From the NCBI GenBank assembly GCA_018806985.1, contig JADANN010000461.1:3619276-3683275 (forward strand): DNA of 64,000 bases, read 5' to 3'. The translations under genes and the position numbers were made by a program. This document shows positions 1 through 9,792 of this stretch, in pieces. The stretch comes from Angiostrongylus vasorum. Lineage: Eukaryota; Nematoda; Chromadorea; Rhabditida; Metastrongylidae. Position 1 is the first letter of the stretch. Every line of letters begins with the position of its first letter. The notes beneath the pieces are model-generated. The model was given only the letters and a program-made list of their open reading frames with translations. It made no database searches and was not told the DNA's origin.

Positions 1-421
1 AATCAATCAGAAAGGCAAATCCGTTTTGATTACCTAGGATGAAAAGGAAGGATATACTACGTTCATCACCAGATTCCGAGAGCACACTGAGCGTAAATCT
101 GGGACGTTCAATGAATAAATGTAGTGACTTTGAGGAAAACTAGTAGGAGGGAAAACAGGACGTGGGCCGTCTCAAGACCTCTAGCAGCAGTCCCTTTTCT
201 TGCTTTTGTATTTTGTCTTCCAACAATCATCTGTTTACACCTGTTAGCGCTCTCGTCTTCACTTTTAGCACTGGTTTTGTGATGTATGCTTTTTCTTCAA
301 ATTGACGTGATAACCGCTAACCGAAATGCTACTCGTGGAATTCTGAGCAGGAGCATTCCCAGGTCATCCATCATTCCCATTCATTACAGGCCGTCGCCTG
401 AGTTCATAGATCGGACAAGTG
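1..421. other. No gene seen
   Basis: AT-rich sequence before the left end of the first mariner. No open frame, repeat family or RNA gene that I can support. Confidence 0.5.
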
Positions 422-620
422 TTAGGTTATTCAGAAGCAAATGAGCGTTACAAAAAGATTTGTTGCTTTAATGTATTTTTTTACCAATAAGATATCCTTT
501 GTTCCCTGCAATGTTATTTGTCATCAGAAAGCAGATTTTATGCGTTTTTTAGCATCGTCTTTATATTTTATCAAGTTTTAAATGTTCTACCATTTTTGAG
601 TTTTGCAATTTTAGACGTTT

Positions 621-1535
621 AAAAACGAATTTTCGTCAAATTTTCTTTTATGAGCTCAAACTCGGTCGTAGTGTAGTGGAGACGCTCGAACCATTGATGA
701 ATCCTGGGATAAAGCGATTCCGGAAATTCCGATCAGGTGATTTGGACCACGAAGATAAGGAAGACCATGGACTTCACAATGAACTTGACGACGACGAATT
801 GAAGGCACTATTGGAAGCGTACACGCGAACGACTGTTCGGGAGCTTGCAGAACACCTTGGCGTAAGCACAGGAAGATTTGCCACTCACTCGAATCGCATA
901 AGAAAGGCAAGAAAACTTGGCAAGTGAATGCCGAACAAATTAGACGATAATCAAAAAAAAATCGCTTCTTTGAAGTATCGTCTGCTCTCATTCTGCGCAA
1001 CAAAAACGATCCTTTTCTTAACCGAATTGTGACGTGCGACGAGCAGTGGATTCTCTAGGACAACCGACCACGATAAGTTCAATGGTTGGGTTGCCATCAC
1101 ACCCCACAGCATTTCCCAAGGCGGAAATTGCACCAAAAAAGCTTATAATGACTGTTTGGTGGTCTGCAGCTGGACTTATTCATCACAGCTTTTGAATCCG
1201 GGCGAAACGATTACGGCAAAGAAGTATTGCCGACAAATCGACGAAACACACCATACACTCCGACAATAACGACCGGGATTAGAATCAACAGAAAAAGACC
1301 AATCCTTCTGCACGACAACACTTGGCCTCACGTTGAGGAACCAGCGCTGCAGATGTTGAACTGATTGGGCTACGCAACTTTGCTTTGTTCGCCATATTCA
1401 CCAGACCTCTCGCCTCCCAATTATCATTTCTTCAAGCACCTTGGCCGTTGCGAGGAATGCTTCACCTACCACAACGATGAAAAAAATACCTTCAGCGAAT
1501 TCATCGCTTCCAGAACTCCAGAATTTTCCAAAATA
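621..1535 (+). pseudogene. Mariner transposase remnant (DD34D family, third Asp changed to Asn)
   Basis: Readable in several frames. The N-terminal helix-turn-helix part (FYELKLGRS near 640, then RKFRSGDLDHEDKEDHG and LDDDELKALLEAYTRTTVRE near 730-840) is followed by the catalytic part. The first Asp is in the VTCDEQWIL region (near 1028-1054) and the second in LLHDN (near 1310). The third motif reads SPDLSPPNYHFFKHL (near 1398-1440), where the family norm has an Asp before YH. Frameshifts and stops near 930-1350 break the gene, so it cannot make transposase. The Asn at the third site is the same change as in primate SETMAR. The end is cut by the foldback insertion. Confidence 0.85.
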
Positions 1536-1552
1536 AACAAGCCTATTTTTAA

Positions 1553-1975
1553 CTTGTTATTTACTGTCTACTCTTTTTAACGGCAGGGTATATTGCAAAA
1601 TCTTACTTTCAATGATGCTGAGATATTTGCAAAACTCCAGACCGCAGGTGTCTGCCGCGAGGAACGAATGCGCTATTGTCCTTTCGGGGAGCAACGCGTT
1701 CACCACCACACCATGTGGGTCCTTCGTTTCGCCTGTCTTTCAGCTAGTTCTTTTTTTTCGCAATATACCCTGCCGTTAAAAAAGAGTAGGCAGTAAATAA
1801 TAAGTCAAAATTGTGATTATAACTGCAGCCTCAACTTAACTGGGTTCGTTGCCGATTTGCGCTCCCCAGATCAATCTCGCTGACTGGTGATTGCTGATGG
1901 TAAAAGATCGGTAGAATCACCTCAGACACCTGCGGTCCGGAGTTTTGCAATTATCTCAGCATCATTGAAAGCTTG
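1553..1975. mobile_element. Foldback/inverted-repeat element, copy A
   Basis: The left arm starts near TACTCTTTTTAACGGCAGGG and carries GATGCTGAGATATTTGC and CCGCAGGTGTCTGC. The right part carries the complement (GCCGTTAAAAAAGAGTAGGC, GACACCTGCGGTCCGGAG, CTCAGCATCATTG). It sits inside mariner 1 and so is younger than it. The family recurs at least eleven more times in the window. Confidence 0.8.
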
Positions 1976-2099
1976 TTTTATTGGAAAAAATGTTCTAATT
2001 GTAGAGGTTCTTTTTCGATTAACAAAGTTTTGTTTAAAGCAAGTTATGACATTTGGAATAATATAGTTAAGAACGCTCATTTATTTCTGAACATCCTAG

Positions 2100-3241
2100 T
2101 ATTTGGTGTTCAACAATAGTGAGTGTTCCAGCGACTTTCAGCGATTGTTTGACTGACCTATCAAACACGATGCGATAAAGCGAACCCGAATTTGAGGAGC
2201 ATGAGTTCATCTGCACCAAGTACTATTTTTACTGTGGTGAGAAAATCCATTATTACCATTTCGAAGAAATTTCCGTGCATTTTCATTACGTAATAGAAGC
2301 GATTAAATGAAACATTAATCACTTTACATTATTCATATCACGAAAGTGTACTAGGAGCTAATCGGCTCTAACAACAAAGTGCCACTTATATAGTACTACG
2401 GTCCGTCCTCACATAGCGTTCTTATCTCAGCATTTTTTTCTATCCGTTTCATAATCTTCCATTAGAACTCATAGAGATGGTTGAGTACGGGTAGCATTCG
2501 GCTGCAACTTGTCAATATGTGAAGTTCTTCTTCGTTGGCTTACTGATATTGGTAGAGCGTGATTTCTCCAGGATTTCACGCAAAAACTGCCAGCAGAATC
2601 AGATTGAAGTTTGGTGCCCAACAATTCGGATTATTTCAAAGCAACAGCAGTTCTTCCGTTGGGTGCTGTGCGGCGACCCCTGTCTAGTAGTGTACTCATG
2701 ATTACCATAACTGTTACGGTCTCGTAAATTTATGGAACTAAGAGTGCCATAACACTGAGGGCTTAAAACAATAATGAAATAGTTATATCAAAAACCACCC
2801 CTTGTTAATTGACAGAGATTGGGTTATTTTATCGTAGTTTCAGCAAGTGTTTCTTTAGTGTTTTATAGGGAAAGATGGGAGGATGGAATTTCACAAGCAA
2901 ACACAAAGTTGTGAGTGGTAGGGGAGGGGCACCCACAGCATTGGTACAAAAAGAACTCTGAATATAATTCAAAGAGTGTTTGGGCAGTTGGGATGAAACG
3001 TTGAATAACATCTATGTGATAAAACTTGTTTTTGCCGAATCGCTTAGTTTTTAGAACCATTGGAAGTTCTGCAAGCTAGTGGTCTTAAAAAGTGGTTCGT
3101 TACCTTATCATATCATTTTCCCATATTTTTTTTCTGTTGACACGGCAACGTCAGAATGTAGACGTGCGCTTTCGTTTCTCTTGTGAATTTGCTATGGAAG
3201 AAACTTGTCATAACTTCTTCTACCTCTTTACCTTTTTATAG
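2100..3241 (+). other. Flank with possible upstream exons of the gene ending at 3833
   Basis: Two weak exon candidates. At 2201-2236 an ATG opens a short frame, MSSSAPSTIFTV, that runs straight into a GTGAGA donor. At about 2572-2699 a frame after TTCTCCAG reads FHAKTASRIRLKFGAQQFG and ends in a stop. The phases of these two do not join cleanly to each other, so at least one further exon, or a wrong call, is implied. Nothing else recognised. Confidence 0.25.
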
Positions 3242-3833
3242 CACGTATTCATGAGGAATTATGTCCCGTAGAGTTACAGAAAACAGGCTCGACTTTATTT
3301 ATAGCGAAGGATATCAATTTTATGACGGAAGCACTTACGTCAGCTTAAGAATAATGCAAAGAGTGCACTCGTGGATCCTTCTCACCGTAGGATGAACGTT
3401 CATTGCTATCCATCCACTTTCGTTCATTAAGACTTTCATTCTTATTTTTTTGCGTTTATGCATTCTCACTTTACTAGGATTTTCGTGAAAAAGTGCAGTT
3501 GTTAGAGATACCCTATCGTCATTCGACACCGCACTGTCTCAACTAAATCTTCGAACACTCGTTAAGCAAATTGGTAGCAGAAATCTCTCAGAAAAGCTGC
3601 TTTCCTATCCATTAGCGCTCATGACTTCCTCTGAGAACACAGCTATTCTAGAACTCTAGGCAGAATTTTCTCAACCAAAATTTAAGGCAATCCATGAAGA
3701 AGAACTCAACTTGCAGCCAAATCGGCATGGAATTTTGAAGCGCTTCACAGGTGTTCGGTACAAGGAGTCGGGTCAAATAAAAGAGGTGCTAGAAGCAGCT
3801 CAATATTTGATGGATCGTGTTCGTGAGAAGTGA
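3242..3833 (+). CDS. Last three exons of an unidentified gene
   Basis: Three exons fit together with canonical GT-AG introns and consistent phase: 3242-3338, 3506-3573 and 3664-3833, ending in TGA. The joined frame begins RIHEELCPVELQKTGSTLF, passes through DTLSSFDTALSQLNLRTLV and ends with YLMDRVREK. The last intron (3574-3663) is exactly 90 bp; if it were retained, the frame would run on and meet a TAG at 3657-3659, so splicing there removes an in-frame stop. The residue mix (alternating charged and hydrophobic, helical C-terminus) looks like real protein, but I do not recognise the family. The 5' part lies further upstream and is not resolved. No poly(A) signal was recognised downstream. 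Confidence 0.45.
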
Positions 3834-4345
3834 AAAAAGTCCTAGGTTTCTGTTTTTCTCACTTTCACCGCCCAAACTCTTAAGCAATACAATAGTTCTC
3901 TCGGTTTCCTCCGAAGTCGATCACGTCTACTTCTCTTCCTCAGTTCAGCTTTTTCTATTAGAAAGTTCTTAATGATCTTCAGTTGCTCTAAATAACACTC
4001 AACTGTTTTCTTAACAAACACCAATCATGAAAGAAAGTTTAAAATTTTCATTCTGATGAAATTCTTCTTATGGTTTGAACGTGAGAATAATGCAAATTCA
4101 TACAAATTTGAAAAAATTTGTAAGTTAATCATCCACTCCACCACTGGATTCTAATTCGTCTATGAACTGCTGAAGGGCGGGTGTTGATTTTCTACTGAGG
4201 ATTCTAGCATATTCATTTCTATTTTCTTTGTGAAATTTTCCACATCATCGTTATCCACACCCCTTGGTTTGAATCGTTTTCAGTGGCAACACCATAGGTT
4301 CTTCGGAAACAAGTCAGCGTTTTAACTGTATTATTTAAAGTGTCA
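3834..4345. other. Intergenic, nothing recognised
   Basis: AT-rich sequence between the terminal exon above and foldback element B. No supported gene or repeat. Confidence 0.4.
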
Positions 4346-6607
4346 TAACTTGAGGCTGCAGTTATAATCACAATTTTAACTGCTGCCTACTCCTTTTAAT
4401 AGCAGGATGTGTTGTAAAATAGACTTCAATGATGCTGAAATATTTGCAAAACTCCAGACCGCACGTGTCTGCGGTGGGGAACGAACGCGCTATTACCCCT
4501 TCCGGCGGCTAATGCGTTAACCATCACACCATGCGGGTTCCTTCATTTCGCCTGTCTCTCAGCCTTTCTATCGACCACTGCCATCAGCAATCACCCCGTC
4601 AGCGGGACTGATCTGCGAGCCCAAATCGGCAATGGCTGGCGAACGCATTATCCTCTGGAAAGGGTAATAACGGGTTCATTTTCCACCGCAGACACTTTCG
4701 GTCCGGAGTTTTGCAAATGTCTCAGCATCATTGAAGTTATATTTCGCAACACATCCTGTTATTAAAAAAGAATAGGCACTAAATAATAAGTCAAAATTGT
4801 GATTATAACTACAGCCTCAGCTTGGCTGGGTTCATTGCCGATTTGGGCTCTCCAGATCAAACCTATAGCAGCTATTCCCAGAATACTTTCTATTTTTCTT
4901 CTATATCTATTTCTATCTTTGTATGACTGTATGTTTCGGAAATAAGTGTCATATCCGTTTTTCTCAAGTTACCTAGCAAATGTCGTAGAACGTAAATATC
5001 TTGATCCCATCCTAAGGAACTTTGATCGCTGTAAACAGTATTGTTATGCAAACCTATTCTTAGAATCTGAACTTGTTGTTTGTTATTACTGTCCAAAAGT
5101 TATCGTGCGTACAATAACAAGAAGTGCATGAGGATGCTGGCGAGAGCAGTCGTCTGCTAGCTGACCATAGGATTTTGAGAGGATATGGAGAGGCAGCCGA
5201 CGGATGTTTTCGGTAATGATGCTGGACCTGTGCCAAATACCGCCTTCTCCGGAAGCATATTAATAACTTCGTGAATTGTTATCATGGTTCGCGCCTGTCA
5301 GGGCTCGTTCGCTTTCTAGATCTGTACCGTATTGATCTCGTGTGTCACCAATGTAGATTATCGCAGTTGTTAAGTCATACTGCATATAGTCATTACTGTA
5401 CATTAGATTCATCATATCATTATTGAATGACAGTTACGAATTGCACGTTAACTTCGCATTACCGTCACTACGTTACGTTTCCCACCAGCCCAGTATATCG
5501 TCATTATCATCCTGGTCCTCATCCTAGTGTCACTGTTCATCGTTTATCAATTGATCTGCGGTGCGTTGTCAGTAGCGGCGGCTATACTAAAATGCGTTCT
5601 GTCTGCAACGCCATCGGTGGCATGTACCATTCCTCTCACACGGTACGCCATGCGTACAAGGCCGCTGAGCGGCCAACTTATGCTGTGTATTCTGTTAAGC
5701 CGCTATAGGCTTATCAGTTTACAGCCATTATCATAGTGGCCCTTGACTCTTAGGCCATGGTGGCACCCATCGATGCTCAAACTTCACGTTGCTTACATAG
5801 CGTTATCCACGACCAGCCGCCTGACTGTGTTCCGTAGATGACTCATCACTTACTGTCCTCATTGATCCACTAAAATGCACCTCATCGCTATAATGTTGAA
5901 ATCTTAGCTCAGCCGGAAATGCGGCCCGTCTGTATCCCTCTCCGCCTCAGCATACAGTCTCCTTCCTCCGCCCTCAGCATACTGTCTACCTCAGCCGCCG
6001 CGCCGCTGCGTCGACGGGGATAGACGCGACGCGGCATCGCTCACGGCTAACCAACGGTTACTTCTTGGTAATTGTTCATTATTACTGTTAATGTAATTGT
6101 GTTAATTACTTATTAATGGTATATTAATATTCGAATGCCATTATCTCGTTGTTAGCCTCACTTCACTACTAGCCTTAGCACCACATAGCTTTAACTCACG
6201 TCATTCCTCTGCCATTACTTCTCCATCGTTACTATTATGTTACTAATGTTGTATTTGTGTATTAAAGGTTTAATTACCCAAGTTTGAGACATTGCTCTGT
6301 GACAACTACGAAAAGTCCCGCGTGGTGTCTTCTCACGAAGTCGAGCATTCTGCTAAAAGCTAGTGAATATTCGGTGCTGAGTACTGACTCGAAGGCCTAC
6401 TTTTCCACTAGCAGCTACAATAAAACCCACTGACGGGTGATTGCTGATGGCACGGATCGATAGAACTAGCTGAGAGACAGGCTAAACGAAGGGACCCGCA
6501 CGGTGTGGTGGAGAACGCTTTAGCCCTGGGAAAGCGTAACAGTGTGTTCGTTCCCTACCGCAGACACCTGCGCTCTAGAGTTTTGCAAATATTTCAGCAT
6601 CATTGAT
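4346..6607. mobile_element. Foldback element copy B, split by an LTR-like insertion
   Basis: The left portion is 4346-4863 and the right portion 6423-6607. The family reads ...CCAGATCAATCCCG/CTGACGGGTGATTGC... without interruption; here the stretch breaks at GATCAAACC and resumes with AAACCCACTGACGGG after 1559 bp of LTR-like sequence. Both arms carry the tRNA-like block found in the rest of the family. Confidence 0.75.
4864..6422 (+). mobile_element. Solo-LTR-like element, copy 1
   Basis: A 1559-bp unit starting TATAGCAGCTATTCCCAG and ending AGCAGCTACAATA, flanked by a perfect 5-bp target duplication AAACC (4859-4863 and 6423-6427). The same unit recurs in the same orientation at 59808-61329 with its own duplication. 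The short inverted ends TATAG...CAATA, the 5-bp duplication and the absence of any transposase-like frame fit a solo LTR of a retrotransposon. The ends are not the usual TG...CA. Short frames inside are repetitive and I do not call them genes. Confidence 0.65.
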
Positions 6608-6668
6608 GCCTCAAAAATAGCTTGCCTCAAACAAAAATCGTTTCGTCCCTGATTCAAAAACCTATGAG

Positions 6669-6955
6669 GGCGCGTGAGGCGCAGTGGTTGGAGGTGCCAC
6701 TGCGACACACGCGTGGGAATGGATCCCGACGCCTATGGCCCACCAAGCCTTCAATCCCTCCGGGATCGGCATATTGGTACCAGAGTTTTCTGGGAGGATA
6801 GCAGCACTGACTCGATACATCAGTAGGCTACCGCGAGTCATTGTAAAGGGCAGATATGCATTCAATCACCCCCCAACGATACTTAATGAAGTCGAATGCA
6901 CGGCCCATCTCTCAGGGATTAATCAACGCAGATAGCTTTATCCTTTATCCTTTAT
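6669..6955 (+). repeat. tRNA-derived SINE, family S1, copy a
   Basis: About 290 bp. The head resembles a tRNA: an A-box-like GAGGCGCAGTGGTTGGAGG and a B-box-like region near GGGAATGGATCCC. The body holds GGGAGGATAGCAGCACTG and CATTGTAAAGG, and the tail is repeated TTTATCC. The same unit recurs about fourteen times in the window on both strands. Confidence 0.8.
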
Positions 6956-6956
6956 G

Positions 6957-7555
6957 ATGAATCACTCCGGCTGCAAACCACCAAACAGTGATCATAACCT
7001 TTTTTCTGGTGAAATTTCGGCTTTGGAAAAGCTGTGGAGCTTGATCGCAATCCAGCCATTGAGCCATTGAGCTGAAGATCGCCGGTTGTCGTATAGAATC
7101 CATCTCTTGCCGCACTTCAGAGTTCGATCAAGAAAAGAGTCATTTTTGTTGCACAGAATACAAGGAGGCGACACTTCAAAACGGCGATTTTTTCGTCGTT
7201 TAATTCGTGCGGAACCCACTTTTCGAGTTTTTTTTCTTTTCTGTGCGATTCAAGTGGGCGGAAACTGTTCCTGTGTTTAGGCCAAATTGTTCTGCAAGTT
7301 CTCGAACAGTTGTTCGCGTGTTTGGTTCCACTAGAAGCTTTAATTCGTCGTCGTCAAGTTCACTGGGACGTCGGCGACCTTCCTTATCTTCGAGATCGAA
7401 ATCACCAGATCGGAATTTCCGGAACCTGTTCGCACTGTTGATTCACCAATGCTATCTTCACTACAAACTTCGTTAATGTTTCGAGCCGTCTCTGCTGTAC
7501 TACGACCGAGTTTGAACCTATAGAAGAAAATCCGACGAAAATTGGTTTTTGACAT
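6957..7555 (-). pseudogene. Mariner transposase remnant, N-terminal two thirds
   Basis: The start MSKTNFRRIFFYRFKLGRS at 7555 matches the mariner N-terminus, followed by STAETARNINEVCSEDSIGE and a helix-turn-helix region broken by frameshift. A later frame (7219-6992) reads KNRRFEVSPPCILCNKNDSF, then DRTLKCGKRWILYDNRRSSAQWLNG. The first catalytic Asp position reads TLKCGKRW, i.e. Gly in place of Asp. The frame then continues to VWWFAAGVIHH before the truncation. It cannot encode active transposase. Confidence 0.85.
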
Positions 7556-7624
7556 CTAGAATTGGAAAGGCTCAAAATTGGTTAAATCAATTAACTGTTG
7601 ACAAAATATAAAAATATGCCATGA

Positions 7625-8062
7625 TTGCAATGATGCTGAGATATTTGCAACACTCCGGACCGCAGGTGTCTGTGGTAGGGAACGAATGCGCTATTGTCCT
7701 TTCCAGGGGAGTAATGTGCTCACCACCACACCATGAGGGTCCTTCGTTTCGCCTCTGTCTCAGCTAGTTCTATCGACCACTGCCATCAGCAATCGCCCGT
7801 CAACGGGATTGATCTGGGTAGCCCAAATCGGCATTGAACCTAGTTAGGCTGAGGCTGTAATTGAAAACACAGTTTTGACTTTTTATTTACTGCTTTTTAA
7901 ATGTTTTCACTCAGGGTATTAGATGCGAGACAGGCGAAACGAAGAACCCGCATAGTGTGGTGGTGAACGCGTTACGCCCCGGAAAGGACAATAACGCGTT
8001 CGTTTCCCCACCGCAAACAACTGCGGTCTGAAGTTTTGCAAACATCTCAGCACCATTGCAGT
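7625..8062. mobile_element. Foldback element, copy D
   Basis: The left arm has GATGCTGAGATATTTGC and CCGCAGGTGTCTGTGG; the right arm has GAAGTTTTGCAAACATCTCA and AGCACCATTG. The centre carries CAATCGCCCGTCAACGGGA. It is inserted in the leader of mariner 2. Confidence 0.75.
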
Positions 8063-8284
8063 TGGCTCACAAATAAAAAAGTAGTACCCAGCCGTGAACA
8101 CATGTAAAAAGGAAGTAAATGAAAAATCAACGCTATAAAAAATATGTTTAAAAAAGCATGAAATGATTTTTCTAACCATATACATTGCATTGAATATTGC
8201 AAGCTACAGAGAATATCTTTTTGGTGGAAGAATCACTAAAGCAACAAATATTTCAAACCGCTCATTTATTTATGAACGACCTAA

Positions 8285-9093
8285 CAAAGTTTACTCTAGC
8301 CGGGAAATGTATACTAAGCAATATCACTCACATGACTGAATTCCCTTTCCACCGTTCGTGACAGTTCAACTGTGCAAGTTATTGCGTAACATTGAAATTT
8401 GGAGTCCTGTCACCTCTTTAAAACTTTTCAATCGTGCTACACATTTCGTCAACAGTGGTGATGGATGCTTTTGAGCTTGAGCTCAAAGCTTTTGACGTTA
8501 ATCAACCGGTGGCCTAACGATTATCTGGGATCGAGATGCCGACTCAGAGGAACTGAAAACTCGGTGAGCTCTGGGCACGTGGTCGAGCCAGCGAGCACCT
8601 GTGCGATGCTGGGTACCTCTTACTACTGCGCGACATACGCTCCTATTATCACTGCACGTTGTCCACTGCGATACTTTTGAATAATGCTCTGTTGCCTTTT
8701 TCGTGAGTACTGTATTTTTGCTCTATTGTTTCTCTATTGTATGTCTTACGTTTCTAATATAGTAGTAAATGTTCTCGATAGAAGTAGATCTCATAAAGAA
8801 AAATCGATTTCTTTTCAGGCCTTGGATATGCTATGTTTAAGTGGGGATTTAACTCACACTAGGATCATCCCAGATGATAAACATTTCAGTACTTACGTTC
8901 GTATGCCTTACCAAGAGAGAGTATTTATAGCAGGGTCACCTTATCTCACAAAATAAAGTAAAGATGAGAAAATTCTCACTAGAAGCTTAATGTTCATTCT
9001 TTTTTTTCTTGACAGACGACGTCAACGGATATAGATTCTTTTGGTCACCATTCGAATTATTCTATAATTAGTCCTCCTTAAGATGAACACATA
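8285..9093 (+). other. Intergenic with one weak exon-like frame (8818-8956)
   Basis: After a good 3' splice-site-like TTTTCAG at 8818, an open frame reads ALDMLCLSGDLTHTR and ends SPYLTK then a stop at 8956. I do not recognise it, and no partner exon was found. The rest is featureless. Confidence 0.2.
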
Positions 9094-9215
9094 GGGAGGA
9101 TAGCACAGTGGTAGTGATGTTATCATCGCCATCACGAAACATGGCGCTAGTTTGATTCCGCTCCGGGTCAACCAAGCCTTCCATCCCTCTGGGGTCGGGA
9201 AATGGGTACCGGAGA
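9094..9215 (+). repeat. SINE-like fragment, copy b (variant head)
   Basis: Starts GGGAGGATAGCACAGTGGTA, an A-box-like head unlike the S1 head, then joins the shared CAAGCCTTCCATCCCTCTGG body and stops. Confidence 0.5.
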
Positions 9216-9462
9216 TTTACTCTCTGCAATTCAGTTGGGAACGTTCCAGCCCGGCTATCTCAGGACTCCAGAGAGAATTGCTCCACCAGCACTCTGCGAC
9301 ATTCAAGATGAAATGAAAATCTTCAAGCAGCAACCGAATCTACAAGTAAAAAACTTCGAAGACCTTCGTGGACAATGGTTGCGAGGAAACGAACTGGATG
9401 TGAGAAGTGCTGGGATCCGCACACTAGATGTGAAGACGAATCAAATAAAAAAAATAAGATGA
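9202..9462 (+). CDS. Unidentified open frame, possible exon or gene fragment
   Basis: An 86-codon frame directly after the SINE fragment. From about residue 12 onward the composition is protein-like: FQPGYLRTPERIAPPALCD, then DEMKIFKQQPNLQVKNFED and LRGQWLRGNELDVRSAGIR. The first codons overlap the SINE, so the ATG at 9202 is probably not a true start. I do not recognise a family and found no partner exons. It may be a captured exon or a decayed gene. Confidence 0.3.
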   Translation: MGTGDLLSAIQLGTFQPGYLRTPERIAPPALCDIQDEMKIFKQQPNLQVKNFEDLRGQWLRGNELDVRSAGIRTLDVKTNQIKKIR

Positions 9463-9498
9463 ATACACACATAATTTTTAGGTCTTATATTGAATAAC

Positions 9499-9792
9499 GG
9501 ACGAGTGTGGCGCTGTGGTCGCAGACGTCCTGCAACATACACATGGGGTCGATCCCCGCGCCCGTGGTTCACCGAGCTTTCCATCCCTCCGTGATCGGTA
9601 AGTCGGTCACAATACTTATCTGGGAGGATAGTAGCACTAGGTCAATACACTAGTAAGCCATCGCTAGTCATTGTAAAGGCCAGATATGCATTCAACCACC
9701 TCTAACGATGTTTAATGAAATCGAATGCATGGCTCTCATCCCTCATGGATCGATCAACGCTGAGAGCTGTATCCTTTTTATCCTTTCTGCTG
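9499..9792 (+). repeat. SINE S1, copy c
   Basis: Full-length body with head GAGTGTGGCGCTGTGGTCGC, core TGGGAGGATAGTAGCACT and a TATCCTTTTTATCC tail. Confidence 0.75.

Larger units (their letters stand above)
422..2099 (+). mobile_element. Mariner element 1 (Hsmar1/bandit-like), nested foldback insert
   Basis: The left terminal inverted repeat begins TTAGGTTATTCAGAAG and includes AAATGAGCG. The right end is its mirror (CGCTCATTT...GAACATCCTA, near 2074-2099). Between them lies a degenerate mariner transposase of the Hsmar1/SETMAR type. A foldback element (1553-1975) has inserted at the 3' end of the transposase, which accounts for the length of about 1.68 kb against about 1.3 kb for a normal mariner. 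The same TIR occurs at 8259-8284. The element is non-autonomous today; hookworm bandit is the closest family I can name. Confidence 0.85.
6957..8284 (-). mobile_element. Mariner element 2, 3'-truncated, with nested foldback
   Basis: The intact-looking 5' TIR is at 8259-8284 (CGCTCATTTATTTATGAACG then ACCTAA on this strand). Transposase reads leftward from 7555 to the left edge. The other end is missing: the C-terminal catalytic region and right TIR are cut off next to the SINE that ends at 6955. Foldback element D (7625-8062) sits in the 5' leader. Confidence 0.85.

Noticed and set aside
5427..5736. Frames inside the LTR-like element, with a matching one at 60345-60644
   Set aside because: Conserved between copies only as the repeat itself; no domain recognised and no matching start context.
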